From Acinetobacter johnsonii CIP 64.6 (GTDB lineage Bacteria > Pseudomonadota > Gammaproteobacteria > Pseudomonadales > Moraxellaceae), in the NCBI RefSeq assembly GCF_000368045.1, contig NZ_KB849235.1:1-60802 (forward strand): 60,802 nt of DNA. The letters run 5' to 3'. Below the pieces are notes generated by a model. It was not told the origin of the DNA, ran no database searches, and worked only from the letters and a program-made list of their open reading frames with translations. A program made the translations under genes and the position numbers. Below are positions 21,895-30,463 of the stretch, piece after piece. Positions within the stretch are counted from its first letter, which is position 1, and every line of letters starts with the position of its first letter.

Positions 21895-22067
21895 GATGTT
21901 TCCGAGCAGATAAATGCATGTATTTTTTAGATAAAGCAAGTATATCAAAACCTTTCCGTACGTCATGTTTTAAGACAGCTGCTTTTCAAGTTTTCGATGC
22001 TCATTTAGCTGAGTTAGAGTATTCGGATAAAAATCGCCAAGTAGTAGAACATTTTTAGTACTGTTGA

Positions 22068-24019
22068 TCATTGAGCCTGAGTTTGCTCAAGGTGTAGCCT
22101 TAAAATACGGCGCAATTCTAATAATGTTTCTGCTTCCTCATGCACAGAATGATTGCCTTTAATGATTTTTTCAGAGACTGACTGTTCTAGATGTGAACTT
22201 GAATACGGCACAATACCATCGCTCATGTCATGTATGTCATTGGTCTGACGGTGATTACCAATAATAGAATGATAAGGAACTCTAGATACAGGCATGATGT
22301 TACTGGTCAAAGCCATAAAGCGTGACTTTGGACTTAAGTCATCTGGGCCAGATTGCACCATGCCTTTGGTACTAGAGCTACCATTGAGCTGTATATCCAC
22401 TTGGTTAAAGAAAGTGATCGGCAACTTCACCATTTTCTTTACCAATTCCATGTACCAGCGGTCAGACAGTTCACTGCCACGGTGAGGCGCGGCAATAAAA
22501 ATTGCACGTCCAATGGGTAAATCAGAATGAAATTGAAAACGTTCTTTGATTACAGGATATTGTTGTAATCGGGTGTATTGCTCATAGTTTAATAGTGGAA
22601 TCACTTGTTCAGAAATATCGTGCTCACTAATCAGTAAGCGACTAATGACGCCGCCCATACTATGTCCAATCAGCACGGCGTCACTGGCCGAGCGAGAGTT
22701 GGGTTGAAATTGTGCAAAGGTTTGTTTAAGTAGTGCATGAATCTGATAGCGGCTTTCAACAATCGGCATATTGGTTGAATAAAACACCTGCCATACCTGA
22801 AAGTTTTCTCGTAAAACTTTATCCCCCAAAATGTTATTGGTCAGATTGACCCAAGTTTCAGGGCTGCTGGCGAGACCATGAATAAGTACAATCACTTTTT
22901 TATTCGGTTGGTAGGGTTCAAGCATATAGACATGTGGCATACGCAATCGCTCAGTTTTATCGAGCAAGGTTAAGTAGCCTGTAGAGCCCAGTTTATTTTC
23001 TGCCAGCCAATAAGCAAAAGGCACAGAATAATTCGCCGTGAGAATGTATTTTTGTTGATGTATGTCTACATACTTTTGCGTATAAGGATTAAATAGCTCA
23101 ATCTCAAAAATGGCTTTGCCATTAAGCACATCTTCAATGCTGCTTTCAGGGTTTAATGGCTGTGCCGCTGCGGTTACGGACAAATAGCGTGCAGGATGGA
23201 TATTGGGATTGGTTTGATTTTGATAAAACGATATCGGGTCAAGGATAAAATCATTTTATGAATAGGATCCGCTTCAGTCACAACCACAAACTCTGCGCCC
23301 AGACCATCTTGACGGTTGACTTGATAAAAACCCGAGAAGTTTAAATTATAACTGGATTGAACTCGGTCAATGGTTTTACTTTTCAGTTCAGGATAGTGTT
23401 CTAAATTTACAATATATTGACGTTGTTGGACGTTGAGTTGCGCAGGAATTTGATGAAAAGGCTGCGTACGGTACGCCGTGGTAATTAAACGTGACAAAGC
23501 GACATTGTAAAAAGTGCGGACATGCATTTGTCTTTGATCAAAAACCCGGGTACTTGGGCTTTCTTGCATTTTAAATAAATACACATAGCTATAGCGTAAA
23601 CTCTGGTCGAAGGCCTCAAGGCTTTGTTCTAAGCAGTGATTATTTTCACTATGTGGCTGTGCGTGGGTACAGTTGCGTTGTTTTGAGAGCTCTAAAGCTT
23701 GGGCTAAATACAGTTCACTTAACGCGGCATAACGCTCATCTGCTGCAATATCCGTTTGTGTGTTTAAGCGCTTTAAACATGTTTCAAATTCAGCGGTGCA
23801 TTGCTGTGGCGTCAGGCTGAGTAGTTTGAGTAAGCTGGTGGTTTCCGCACTCAATTGGTCGTGGGTTAAGATATTTTCAGACTTGCTACGAATAGCTTGA
23901 TGGATGTTATTTTCTTTAACTTTGACCAACTGGCAGGCCGGCAGTAAAACAATCGTTAGCCCTAAAATGATTGGTCGCGTGAAAGTATGATGTCTCGTTA
24001 AAAGCATAGTTTTTAGCAC
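22068..24019 (-). pseudogene. Lipoprotein alpha/beta-hydrolase (esterase), split by a 1-base frameshift
   Basis: Two overlapping frames form one gene. The upstream part (23174-24019) starts with a signal peptide and lipobox LPAC and has an unknown N-terminal domain. The downstream part (22068 to about 23240) has VIVLIHGLASSPETW and the nucleophile motif GHSMGG of a lipase/esterase fold. Near 23238-23246 the first frame leaves the family pattern. The other frame reads DPISFYQNQTNPNIHPARYL and runs without a stop into SVTAAAQPLNPESS. Adding one base restores an uninterrupted lipoprotein of about 650 residues. As it stands only the N-terminal half is secreted. Real decay or an assembly indel cannot be told apart here. 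Confidence 0.82.
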
Positions 24020-24140
24020 GGACGTTATCTATATAGGCTAAAGATGTCTTTCATTTTAAGATAATTTCTAACGAGTTACATCCAAATTCGGTCCGATCTT
24101 TTGTGTCCCTAGACATAACTTAAGAACGCTTATATTCAGC

Positions 24141-25220
24141 TCAAGCAATTTGGCGAGCAAAGGCTTTGCCCAAAACATGTTTATGTATAAATCGTAATTT
24201 ATCGAGAACTGGCCCTGATAGCGTAAAAGGATAAGCATCTTCTAAACCCATACTGCGATTTAACGCATTTAAGTTAAAAGTCAGTGTCATCCATTGTTTG
24301 AGGAGTAAATCAAAATTTTGAGCGCCGATTGGATTTTCATAAAAGGTTAAATCATGCGTATCTTTTCGATTATTGCGCACAATTAATCCTGCATAGTAAG
24401 CGGTTTCCAATGTGTCCATCATGTGTAAATAGTGTGCCCAGGTTTCTGCCCAGTCTTCCCAAGGATGTGTGCTGGCATAAGAGCTGACATAAAACTTGTC
24501 CCAGTTTTGCGGTGCGCCATCTTCATAGTGGCGTTGTAGTGCTTCGTTATAATCTTGACGCTCATCTCCAAAATACTGACGGAACTCGTCGACCAGCTCA
24601 GGATGTAGCGATTTAATGAGGTCAAAATAATAATGACCACTTTCATGACGGAAATGCCCCAAAAGCGTACGGTAGTTTTCACCCATTTTAATACGGGTCG
24701 TTTCCCTATAGATGACATCTGCTTCACTGGCATTGAGTGTAATGACGCCATTAGCATGTCCTGTCAACACAGGGTGCTCTGGTTCAGGCATGAGAAAATT
24801 AAAACGGAGTCCGTAGCGATCATCATCGTTATCTTTGGGCCTTGGCATAATATTCAGGCGTTGCATTAAATACAGAAAACGCCGTTTAGCATGTTCGAGC
24901 CGTGACCAATAGACGATATGATCTGGGTTGTCGAGAGTTGGAATGGTATATGTAAGCACACAAGACTCACAGTAGATGTCGTTGCTCTCTGCGGGAATAA
25001 CCCAATTACAGACTTGATGATGCTGATAGTTATAACAAGGCTTATAGCGCTTCGTCTGGTATTTTTCATTTAGCGCTAACCAAAGAACAGGGCTATGCTG
25101 TTCAAAGCTCCCCATATCTTTTTCTGATGCAATATAACCGAGTGTAGTTTGGCAGCTCACACATTGTGAGTTGGCAAAAAAGATTTGGTTTTGACAGGAT
25201 GCGCAACTAAAGAATTTCAT
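24141..25220 (-). CDS. Putative zinc-binding metallopeptidase
   Basis: 359 residues. An N-terminal zinc ribbon (Cys6, Cys9, Cys20, Cys23) and further Cys pairs near 62-87 precede a metallopeptidase domain with HESGH at 192-196. A downstream Glu-rich segment (WEDWAETWAHYLHMMDTLE) probably gives the third ligand. This matches the putative zinc-binding metallopeptidase family widespread in Proteobacteria, whose substrate is unknown. There is no signal peptide, so it is probably cytoplasmic. Confidence 0.85.
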   Translation of the reverse strand: MKFFSCASCQNQIFFANSQCVSCQTTLGYIASEKDMGSFEQHSPVLWLALNEKYQTKRYKPCYNYQHHQVCNWVIPAESNDIYCESCVLTYTIPTLDNPDHIVYWSRLEHAKRRFLYLMQRLNIMPRPKDNDDDRYGLRFNFLMPEPEHPVLTGHANGVITLNASEADVIYRETTRIKMGENYRTLLGHFRHESGHYYFDLIKSLHPELVDEFRQYFGDERQDYNEALQRHYEDGAPQNWDKFYVSSYASTHPWEDWAETWAHYLHMMDTLETAYYAGLIVRNNRKDTHDLTFYENPIGAQNFDLLLKQWMTLTFNLNALNRSMGLEDAYPFTLSGPVLDKLRFIHKHVLGKAFARQIA

Positions 25221-25549
25221 CGGCGGCTATGTCTTTGGTGAGCTTTTAGAACCAGTATAAAGGATGTTGATTCCCTTCGTCATGTTCTGTCATCTGTTTT
25301 GATTGGCTTGCAAAGTTGAGTATTCATTGAGAGCATATTAGAAAGAATACATGTGCTTGGTTAGTAGCTAGCTTTTCAGCAGGTTCTTTTCTTTCATATT
25401 TGTATAAAGAGATATAAATTTTAAAATTTATAACCTGAATGAACGAAAAAGCTTGATTTAGGTGCAGATTCGTCAAAAATAGGGACTGGGAAAAATCAAA
25501 GCTTCATTTTAGAATTTCAAAGCCTTTTAAGTTTCTGGGAGTAAATATA
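25221..25549. other. Divergent intergenic region
   Basis: 329 bases between the leftward metallopeptidase and the rightward lipoprotein gene. It should contain both promoters. A GGGAG ribosome site lies at its right end. I see no RNA gene, terminator or strong repeat. Confidence 0.5.
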
Positions 25550-26041
25550 ATGATAACGAACGTATCGCCAAAAAAATGGCTACTCATGAGTTTGGGGGCG
25601 ATGTTGCTTTCAGGTTGTGCGACAACCTCTACAGACCCGAGTCGTCAAAATGTGGGGACCACAGGTTTACTCATTTGTGCGCAGAATGAGCTTTGTCCAG
25701 TGGTCACTGTGAGCTGGAATGAATCCAACAAAGAGCTGCTTAAGTTAAAAATGCATTTGAGTAGTACTTACAATAAATATGAGATTCATAAAGTTGAGTT
25801 TACAAATGAGAAAGACTTTCAAACTTTTGCTGTCACTGGGCCAACCGAGCATGATCATGTTTTAGGTACCAACCGTTCGACCAATTATATTTTAGCGCCT
25901 GTAAATTTGATGAGTAGCTTAAAAGGTACAAATTCGATCAAAATGAATATTTATACAGATCAAGGTATTATCTCTCGATATGTGTATAAAGATGGCGTCT
26001 CAGCTCCAATCTTGGGTGAGTTCCAAAAAGTTTATCAATAA
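25550..26041 (+). CDS. Lipoprotein of unknown function
   Basis: 163 residues. The signal peptide ends in lipobox LSGC (Cys at residue 23). The mature part is a predicted beta-rich domain with a Cys pair in LLICAQNELCPVV and no family I recognise. A GGGAG site lies about 9 bases upstream of the ATG. It has its own terminator. Confidence 0.78.
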   Translation: MITNVSPKKWLLMSLGAMLLSGCATTSTDPSRQNVGTTGLLICAQNELCPVVTVSWNESNKELLKLKMHLSSTYNKYEIHKVEFTNEKDFQTFAVTGPTEHDHVLGTNRSTNYILAPVNLMSSLKGTNSIKMNIYTDQGIISRYVYKDGVSAPILGEFQKVYQ

Positions 26042-26044
26042 AAG

Positions 26045-26071
26045 AAAAATCGCCATCTGGCGATTTTTTTT
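26045..26071 (+). terminator. Terminator after lipoprotein gene
   Basis: The stem AAAAATCGCC with GGCGATTTTT has an ATCT loop, followed by a T run. Confidence 0.93.
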
Positions 26072-26316
26072 GCTTATAAGTGAGAGAAAACTAAAAGTTG
26101 TGAGGACATAAGATCTCATGTCCATAAGGTGTTTTGCCTATAGGGACGTAAACATTGGGCCTTTGACGGATGAAAAGTCAAGCTGAATAGCCCTAAATGC
26201 ACTTTGATGTATCAATTTTAAAAATATAAATATTTTTTGCACAAAAAATAAACTTTTTAATGTGCTATTGCTGTCAGTCTAATCAAAAAAATTGGCATGT
26301 ATTCTGCTTAGTTCTA

Positions 26317-26346
26317 GGTATTACAAAAACCTTTTTTGGTAATACC
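26317..26346 (+). promoter_or_regulatory. NikR-type operator, site 1
   Basis: GGTATTAC at 26317-26324 is a perfect inverted repeat of GTAATACC at 26339-26346 with a 14-base spacer. Written as GTATTA-N16-TAATAC it has the same half-site length and spacing as the E. coli NikR operator GTATGA-N16-TCATAC. It lies 15 bases upstream of a 40-codon gene and the NikR-like regulator gene, so autoregulation is expected. A TTGGCA box at 26292-26297 may be the -35 element, placing the operator over the promoter. The match is seen; regulator binding is inferred. Confidence 0.72.
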
Positions 26347-26360
26347 GAAAGGAGCAGCAA

Positions 26361-26483
26361 ATGTCTAAACAATTCAAAGATGACTTAAATGCATTCTTCA
26401 TCGTATTTAAACAGTTCGCGGTTGCCATCCTAAGCGCTAGAGCGGGCATTTATATCAAGCAAGATTCATCCGAAAAAGGATAA
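26361..26483 (+). CDS. 40-residue protein upstream of the NikR-like regulator
   Basis: This frame has a strong AAAGGAG site 6 bases before its ATG. It is a basic, amphipathic peptide: a polar start (MSKQFKDDLN), a hydrophobic middle (AFFIVFKQFAVAILSA), and a polar tail (YIKQDSSEKG). It ends 4 bases before the GTG of the regulator gene, so the two are translationally linked. No family is recognised. It may be a leader peptide, a small membrane-binding protein or a cofactor of the regulator. Confidence 0.65.
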   Translation: MSKQFKDDLNAFFIVFKQFAVAILSARAGIYIKQDSSEKG

Positions 26484-26487
26484 GCAT

Positions 26488-26943
26488 GTGCCGAAACATA
26501 AATTGGCACGGATCAGTATTACTGTGCCTGCACTAACTGTCGATGCATTGGATCAGAAAATTGTCGATCAGCACTACGAAAGTCGTTCTCAAGCCATTGT
26601 CGACATGATCAATAAACATCTGATTGCGGATCAGGAGCAACGTAACGCCGTGATGGTGGGGACGTTTACTTTGCTCTATGACGCCAGTGTTACACCACTT
26701 AGAGTCCAATTGCTGGACTTACAGCAACAATTTTTAGAACAAGTGGTGAGTTCACTGCATATTCAGTTAGATGAGCAAAAAATTCTAGAAGTGATGATTT
26801 TGCAGGGCTTAACTACAGAGTTAAAAGCGCTAAGCCAACAATTCATTGCTTTGAAAGGTGTGATCAAAGGGCATTTGGAGCTGATGGATGCAGTGATGCC
26901 GCCGATTCCACAAAATGAAAAACAGAGAGCGTTGAAATCGTGA
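26488..26943 (+). CDS. NikR-like ribbon-helix-helix regulator with degenerate nickel site
   Basis: 151 residues from a GTG with AAAGGA 8 bases upstream. Residues 8-50 are a ribbon-helix-helix DNA-binding domain (ISITVPALTVDALD, SRSQAIVDMINKHL). Residues about 55-135 follow the NikR ACT-like ligand domain, including the terminal GVIKGHLELM. Aligning with E. coli NikR, His87 is kept (His91), but His76, His89 and Cys95 become Gln80, Gln93 and Ile99. It probably does not sense nickel in the known way. It should bind the palindromes at 26317 and 32320 and control the transport operons on both sides. Confidence 0.82.
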   Translation: MPKHKLARISITVPALTVDALDQKIVDQHYESRSQAIVDMINKHLIADQEQRNAVMVGTFTLLYDASVTPLRVQLLDLQQQFLEQVVSSLHIQLDEQKILEVMILQGLTTELKALSQQFIALKGVIKGHLELMDAVMPPIPQNEKQRALKS

Positions 26944-27018
26944 CCATGTTCACCGCCCTCAATGTCTCACTCCATATATAGCAAGTTTAAACATTTACAG
27001 CATCGGGAAAATTGCATC

Positions 27019-28041
27019 ATGATTAAAAAAGCGTTCTTATCAGTCTCTATTGTTTCGACTATTTTATTGGCAGGTTGTGATAACACCGCCAAAATTCCTG
27101 AAACAAAAAACAGTGCATCTGAGAGCACAGCCACCAAAACCATCATGATTGGCTACAGTGATTGGCCGGGTTTTGTTGCATGGCAAGTGGCAATTGAAAA
27201 AGGTTGGCTCAAAGAAGCAGGGTTGAATGTTGAATTTAAATGGTTTGATTATTCATCATCACTTTCTGCTTTTGCAGCCAATCAGCTAGATGCAGTACTG
27301 GTGACCAATGGAGATAATCTAGTCACAGCCTCTGGGGGCACTCAAGGTGTTATGATTATGGCGACAGACTATTCCGCAGGTAATGACGTGATTATCGCAA
27401 AAGATGGAATTAACAGCATTGCCGATTTAAAAGGCAAAAGTATTGCTACTGAAAAAGGCTTGGTTGACCATCTATTGCTAAGTACAGCACTAACAGATGC
27501 AAAAATTAAGACCAGTGACATTAAATTGGTCAATTCTATGACCAATGAGCTTCCACAAGTTTTTGCCAGTCCAGATATTGCTGCAATTGCGGTCTGGCAA
27601 CCTGTAGCCAATCAAGCGTTGAAGTCTGTTGCAGGGTCTAAAATTATTTATAGTTCTAAAGATAAGCCTGGTTTAATTTATGACACGCTGACTGTAAATA
27701 TGAGTCATCTTTCTGCCAATAAAGAAGATTGGAAAAAGATGATCCAAGTGTGGGATAAAACGGTCAAATATATTAATGACCCTGCAACACATGAAGACGC
27801 CGTGAAAATTATGTCTAACCGTGTTGGCGTCGATCCGAAACAATATGAACAATTTATTGGCGGGACGCATTTACTCGATTTGGCAGCCAATAAAACCGTC
27901 TTTAAGAAAGGTTCAGGTTTTGACTCGATTTATGGCTCAAGCTACCACGTAAACAAATTCAACGTTGAAAATGGCATTTATAAAAAAGAAATGGATGTTG
28001 AGGGTGCAATTTATCCAGCTTTGGTTGAAGAGTTAAAGTAA
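27019..28041 (+). CDS. ABC transporter substrate-binding lipoprotein (NMT1/SsuA type)
   Basis: 340 residues from the ATG at 27019. The earlier in-frame ATG (26962) would bury the signal peptide. A lipobox LAGC marks Cys20. The mature protein matches the taurine/nitrate/thiamine-precursor binding family: IGYSDWPGFVAWQVAIEKGWLKEAG near the start, then DLKGKSIAT and an AIAVWQP segment. It would capture a small organic molecule in the periplasm for the permease and ATPase encoded at 30464-32304. The substrate cannot be predicted. It is downstream of the regulator in the same operon and closed by a terminator. Confidence 0.88.
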   Translation: MIKKAFLSVSIVSTILLAGCDNTAKIPETKNSASESTATKTIMIGYSDWPGFVAWQVAIEKGWLKEAGLNVEFKWFDYSSSLSAFAANQLDAVLVTNGDNLVTASGGTQGVMIMATDYSAGNDVIIAKDGINSIADLKGKSIATEKGLVDHLLLSTALTDAKIKTSDIKLVNSMTNELPQVFASPDIAAIAVWQPVANQALKSVAGSKIIYSSKDKPGLIYDTLTVNMSHLSANKEDWKKMIQVWDKTVKYINDPATHEDAVKIMSNRVGVDPKQYEQFIGGTHLLDLAANKTVFKKGSGFDSIYGSSYHVNKFNVENGIYKKEMDVEGAIYPALVEELK

Positions 28042-28056
28042 GACTCCGTAGAAACT

Positions 28057-28084
28057 AAAAGCCCAAGTTAACTTGGGCTTTTTT
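28057..28084 (+). terminator. Terminator between the convergent arms of the transport locus
   Basis: A nearly perfect palindrome, AAAAGCCCAAGTT with AACTTGGGCTTTT, is followed by T residues. Its symmetry would allow function in both directions, ending the binding-protein operon and possibly the opposing pump operon. Confidence 0.92.
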
Positions 28085-28152
28085 GTATGAGTGTGTTTAA
28101 AAAGCAAAGAAAGATCTAATGTTAAATAAAGAGTAGATTTTAAGGCATGTAT

Positions 28153-28482
28153 TTATAAATGCGTACTTTTAGAAAACACATGAATAATCACGATGCCGAT
28201 AATCATAAAACTTAAACCAACAACCGCCGCAAAGTCGAGCTGCTGTTTAAAGTAAATCCAACCGACTGTAGAAATAAGAATAATGCCCGCACCTGACCAC
28301 AGTGCGTAAGCTAGCCCCATAGGGATGGATTTAAATGTTAGACCTAAGAAAAAGAGTGCAATTGCATAACCAACAATAGTTAAAACGACAGGTAAAGGTG
28401 CAGTGAAACCATTGGTTGCTTTTAATGCAGAAGTCGCGAGGACTTCTGCAATCACGGCGATCAATAAATAGAGAAAAGTCAT
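28153..28482 (-). CDS. abeS: AbeS-like small multidrug resistance efflux pump
   Basis: 109 residues with four membrane helices. It carries the SMR-family Glu14 in AEVLATSALK and the YALWSGAGI motif of the quaternary-ammonium (EmrE) branch, not the guanidinium-exporter branch. Closest in memory to Acinetobacter AbeS, including the terminal VFSKSTHL. It works as an antiparallel dimer exchanging protons for cationic compounds. It follows the preceding gene of the leftward operon by 17 bases, so it may share the transporter operon's control. It may be a paralogue rather than the orthologue of AbeS. Confidence 0.85.
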   Translation of the reverse strand: MTFLYLLIAVIAEVLATSALKATNGFTAPLPVVLTIVGYAIALFFLGLTFKSIPMGLAYALWSGAGIILISTVGWIYFKQQLDFAAVVGLSFMIIGIVIIHVFSKSTHL

Positions 28483-28499
28483 AGCTTATTAAAGCTCCC

Positions 28500-29384
28500 T
28501 TACGCAACCACAGTTGCATGATGCATGAGGTGATGTTGTTCTTGTTTCAGCCAATCCTGACTGTCCGCCGTGGTAGGTGTTATATTTTGAAAAGTGTATT
28601 CAGGTTCATACACATCCACGACAAACACCAACTGATATGCTTCGCCACCGATCAATTTACGCTGTATGAGGGTTTCAACATCAACGACTTCAAAACCATC
28701 TAGGATGAGTTGCTGTTGAGTCATTTGGGTGCAGCTTGAATATTGAATGAGCTGATCTTGAGTTGAAACTGATACTTCATAGCTTTCAATTTGATTTAAG
28801 TCAGAAGGACTTTGCTCCACATAAGAAAGAACCCCTAACGCGTCTATATTCTGTTGAATATGGGGTAAACGTGACTGTGCATATGCCATATACTCACCGC
28901 AGATGATGAGACCGCCATCGAGCGAAATTTCTTGTTGCGTGGCAACATGTACAGCTTTGACTAAGCGTAGTCCTAAAAATAAACCCGTACTGGCTTGTTG
29001 ACGCCAGTCTTCAACATAGGCATTACTCGGTGAGAACTCCAAAATACAATTGCCAATAGTATGTAGAGTTGCTGGCTCAGGCCACTGGCTATGGTTCTGA
29101 TAATTACTACTTAGCTCCCATGACAGTGATGCATTTTGCGCATCCCAATGCGTATAACCGACCCATGCTTGACGCTCTGTGATGGGTGTATCTGTTGTTG
29201 ATTTGAGACGTAGGTCAATGGTGAAGCTCTTGGACTGAAACCAATACACAATCGTATTTTCATCGGTCAGGCCATTGTAAAAGCTAATACTTTTACGTCG
29301 AAATGCGCCCATTAAATAGGTTGGCACACTACCTGAAGCAGCTGTGATGGGTTTTAGTTGACTTAAAGTTTCAAATAAATTCAT
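28500..29384 (-). CDS. Unknown protein of the oxygenase operon (possibly HRI1-like)
   Basis: 294 residues, not firmly recognised. It appears as two similar-sized beta-rich halves: FTIDLRLKS, YVEDWRQQ and LFLGLRLVKAVHV in the first and YQLVFVVDVYEP near the end. The FTIDLRL, EDWR and GEYMAYAQSR pieces recall the fungal/bacterial HRI1 family, but I hold this with low confidence. There is no signal peptide. Its ATG overlaps the stop of the oxygenase gene by 4 bases, so the two are translationally coupled and probably act together. Confidence 0.7.
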   Translation of the reverse strand: MNLFETLSQLKPITAASGSVPTYLMGAFRRKSISFYNGLTDENTIVYWFQSKSFTIDLRLKSTTDTPITERQAWVGYTHWDAQNASLSWELSSNYQNHSQWPEPATLHTIGNCILEFSPSNAYVEDWRQQASTGLFLGLRLVKAVHVATQQEISLDGGLIICGEYMAYAQSRLPHIQQNIDALGVLSYVEQSPSDLNQIESYEVSVSTQDQLIQYSSCTQMTQQQLILDGFEVVDVETLIQRKLIGGEAYQLVFVVDVYEPEYTFQNITPTTADSQDWLKQEQHHLMHHATVVA

Positions 29385-30391
29385 GGTGTGTACTCCATGT
29401 TTGACTCAGTCAGACCAAAAGAATAAAGTGGAACGGCATTCTTTAAGGCCAACTCACCACTGGCTACACGCTGTTTTAAATAATGAAAGGTTTGAGCCGT
29501 TTGATTAAACAAATGTTCTCCACCTGCCAGTGGCGCATATTTAGGTGGCTCATTTGTATTAATCGGTTGGATGACATAGTCATAGTCACAAGAAAAAAAT
29601 AAAGGGAAGGAATAGCGTTCTTGTTGGACTTTTTTAACCCGATGCTTGGTGGCTAAATATTTACCATTGGACAATATTTCCATCATGTCACCTATGTTCA
29701 TCACCAAAGTATTTTCAAGTAGAGGAATATCAATCCATTCGCCTTGTTTAGTGAGGACTTGTAAACCGGGCGCTGTGGGTAGTAATAAAGTAAAGCACTC
29801 ATAGTCGGTATGTGCCCCGATGCCTTCTGCATCTGTCGCTTGAGGGTTATATGGATAGTGAATGAGGCGTAACTGGCTGGGTGCATGTTGAATATGCACA
29901 TCAAAAAAGTCTTCTTTTTGCTCTAAAGCCAGCGCAAAACAGCGAAATAGTTGATGACCAATCGCTTTTAAGTGCTGATAGTACTGTGAGACATGGCGTT
30001 TAAATGCGGGATCATCTGGCCATTGCGTTGGGCCAAGTAAGGGATAATTTAATGCAGACCCTTGATAGTCATAATTCACATCATAAGATTCTTTTAAATC
30101 GTAGCTGTTACTCGAAAACTGTTCCTCACCTATAGGCACATAGCCACTATGATTCACCGATTTTCCAATATAGTTTTGCATTTTGAGTGCGTCATCTTGG
30201 GCAAAATAGTGCTTCGCGATGTCACATAACTGTGCAAATAATGCAGGTTGAAATTGATCACCTTTGAGGTAGAGAAAACCAACTTCTTTACAAGCCTGAT
30301 CAAGCGCTTGAGCAACTTGCATACGCGCATCTAGATTTGGGCTATTTAAAAGGCTGATATCCACCAGTGGAAGGACATATTTATCTTGCAT
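29381..30391 (-). CDS. Isopenicillin-N-synthase-like Fe(II)/2-oxoglutarate oxygenase
   Basis: 336 residues from the ATG at 30391, with GAGGA 7 bases upstream. A frame from 30418 adds nine residues without a ribosome site. The iron facial triad is His194, Asp196 (GAHTDYECF) and His250 (ATKHRV). The R-x-S pair that binds 2-oxoglutarate is Arg259 and Ser261 (ERYSFPLF). The N-terminal domain matches the IPNS/ACC-oxidase group. It probably hydroxylates or cleaves the compound brought in by the ABC transporter encoded just upstream in the same operon. The substrate is not readable from the sequence. Confidence 0.88.
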   Translation of the reverse strand: MQDKYVLPLVDISLLNSPNLDARMQVAQALDQACKEVGFLYLKGDQFQPALFAQLCDIAKHYFAQDDALKMQNYIGKSVNHSGYVPIGEEQFSSNSYDLKESYDVNYDYQGSALNYPLLGPTQWPDDPAFKRHVSQYYQHLKAIGHQLFRCFALALEQKEDFFDVHIQHAPSQLRLIHYPYNPQATDAEGIGAHTDYECFTLLLPTAPGLQVLTKQGEWIDIPLLENTLVMNIGDMMEILSNGKYLATKHRVKKVQQERYSFPLFFSCDYDYVIQPINTNEPPKYAPLAGGEHLFNQTAQTFHYLKQRVASGELALKNAVPLYSFGLTESNMEYTP

Positions 30392-30428
30392 GGTAAAATC
30401 CTCGCGTTGGCCGTCCAACAGTGCATAA

Positions 30429-30452
30429 AGCCTAAGGGTCGTCCCTAAGGCT
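30429..30452 (-). other. Hairpin between ATPase and oxygenase genes
   Basis: AGCCTAAGGG (30429-30438) and CCCTAAGGCT (30443-30452) pair except for one A-A mismatch, with a TCGT loop. It sits in the only sizeable gap (72 bases) of the operon and lacks a T run on the transcript side. An RNA processing or stability element is more likely than a terminator. Confidence 0.5.
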
Positions 30453-30463
30453 AGATCAATGAG

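Noticed and set aside
28153..28482. Guanidinium exporter (Gdx) reading of the SMR protein, and a guanidine-metabolism theme for the locus
   Set aside because: The motifs are those of the EmrE/AbeS branch and no guanidine riboswitch is seen.
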